Below, one piece after another: positions 63,488 through 64,000 of a stretch of 64,000 nt of DNA. The stretch spans positions 310,001-374,000 of the forward strand of contig CAZGQM010000001.1 of assembly GCA_964528055.1 (NCBI GenBank). The letters run 5' to 3'. This DNA is from Geoanaerobacter sp964528055. GTDB taxonomy: Bacteria; Desulfobacterota; Desulfuromonadia; Geobacterales; DSM-12255. Under the pieces are notes generated by a model that saw only the letters and a program-made list of their open reading frames with translations, was not told where the DNA came from and did no database searches. Positions within the stretch are counted from its first letter, which is position 1. Each line of letters starts with the position of its first letter. Made by a program: the position numbers and the translations under genes.

Positions 63488-64000
63488 TACATAACCTCGA
63501 ATAATGATGGAGTTGAATCTTCTTCACGAACCGGACGGCGGCGTTTAACTGTTTTTTCACCTGTTTTCCCATCGGAAAGAGCAAACATTAATGCTTTACG
63601 CCAACCCCTATCGGAATCTTCAGCAAGACCAGCTTCCGCGACGGTCATGGAAAACAGCCACCAACGTTCTTCTGGACGGAGAGCACTCCATTTGCTGCAG
63701 ATAACCGGAATCTTTTCCGGTTCTGCACGCTCTGCTGCCCACGCAAGGATGCAGAGTTCTTTTCCTAAAAGACGGTCAACTTTGACTGATTCCTTGCCAG
63801 TACCGACATGCCACCGACCGGTGAGAAGTTTTTTGGCTTTCAATCTTTCGTTGAAGTTCTTACGGGCAGTTTCAGCTATTGCAGACCATACCTGACGGTC
63901 AAGTACAACACGCACTTCATCATAGGGAAGTCCGTTTTCGCCACCCTTAAGCCCGAAGTCTTCAATGATGTAAATCTCCCCGTTCCTGGCTGGGGGAATT
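63487..64000 (-). CDS. DUF3780 family protein, 5' end outside the window
   Basis: The frame is open to the window edge (upstream residues IPPARNGEIYIIEDFGLKGG), so GTG 63915 is internal and about 170 C-terminal residues are seen. WHVGTGKESVKVDRLLGKELCILAWA and LRPEERWWLFSMTVAEAG recall DUF3780, which is recorded as anti-phage-associated beside DUF1156 and DUF499 proteins (from memory). No catalytic motif is evident. It is the first visible gene of the operon; a DUF499-type ATPase may lie beyond the edge. Confidence 0.75.
   Translation of the reverse strand, partial: IPPARNGEIYIIEDFGLKGGENGLPYDEVRVVLDRQVWSAIAETARKNFNERLKAKKLLTGRWHVGTGKESVKVDRLLGKELCILAWAAERAEPEKIPVICSKWSALRPEERWWLFSMTVAEAGLAEDSDRGWRKALMFALSDGKTGEKTVKRRRPVREEDSTPSLFEVM

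Larger units (their letters stand above)
49457..64000. mobile_element. Genomic island inserted in yifB (left part)
   Basis: The boundary is the point where yifB coding similarity stops (after GATGAACT, about 49455-49460). To the right lie recombinase genes, AT-richer DNA, short overlapping genes and phage-defence-type genes, with no core gene up to the window end. The right end and the attachment repeat are outside the window. The recombinase + HTH + recombinase-like trio recalls GInt-type islands, but this is by layout only. comM/yifB is a known island target in other bacteria (for example AbaR in Acinetobacter). Confidence 0.8.

Overview
The window looks like a chromosome segment of a Geobacter-like bacterium (Desulfuromonadia). 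The reasons are the general gene style (many PAS/GAF sensors, DUF362 ferredoxin, B12-binding radical SAM protein, huge MBG/RCC1 repeat protein, MCE transport genes, QueC next to FolE2) and moderately GC-rich core DNA. This is inference from gene content; no rRNA or tRNA is present to fix the taxonomy.

Layout. Bases 1-7.4 kb hold a mixed core region: the end of an FAD oxidoreductase, a class-A beta-lactamase-fold serine hydrolase, a Sel1-repeat protein, a small membrane protein and a B12/radical SAM protein on the + strand; a small membrane protein and a DUF362 ferredoxin on the - strand; and a degenerate double-receiver protein. Bases 7.4-24.5 kb are one giant - strand gene for a secreted protein of about 5,680 residues, built from a beta-propeller-like head, Ig/FN3-like modules, MBG repeats, 17 copies of a ~104-residue repeat, 14 RCC1 repeats and a short C-terminal tail. 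It contains a 100-N assembly gap and an 838-base apparently exact internal duplication. Bases 24.9-29.8 kb carry an MlaF/MlaD pair without a permease, a TPR-type lipoprotein, queC-folE2 and a DUF2064 protein.

Bases 30.4-45.1 kb form an unusual, almost gap-free array of eleven + strand genes. A PhnD-like periplasmic binding protein and four PAS proteins (one with MASE3, one with a receiver, one with a MEDS sensory domain) share the same C-terminal tail and have no visible output domain. They are followed by a corrinoid-binding protein, a UroD/MtaA-family protein that seems to lack most zinc ligands, and a DUF1638 protein, then a GAF-PAS histidine kinase, a lone receiver and a receiver-histidine kinase. 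I read this as a corrinoid/methyl-group-linked sensory system and consider it the most interesting part of the window.

Bases 45.1-48.4 kb return to core genes: threonine ammonia-lyase and a CDF metal exporter on the - strand, thioredoxin reductase on the + strand. yifB/comM follows but stops abruptly at its Walker B motif, where an AT-richer genomic island begins (about 49.46 kb to beyond the window end). The island opens with a promoter region rich in inverted repeats, a complete tyrosine recombinase, an HTH protein, a zinc-ribbon protein with a recombinase-like but catalytically degenerate C-terminus and a GIY-YIG protein. Next come a two-gene HipA-like kinase module, a broken recombinase and an exported PLD nuclease. 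It ends in an anti-phage-type operon on the - strand: DUF3780, a frameshifted DUF1156 methyltransferase, a PLD-SNF2 helicase and a HEPN protein.
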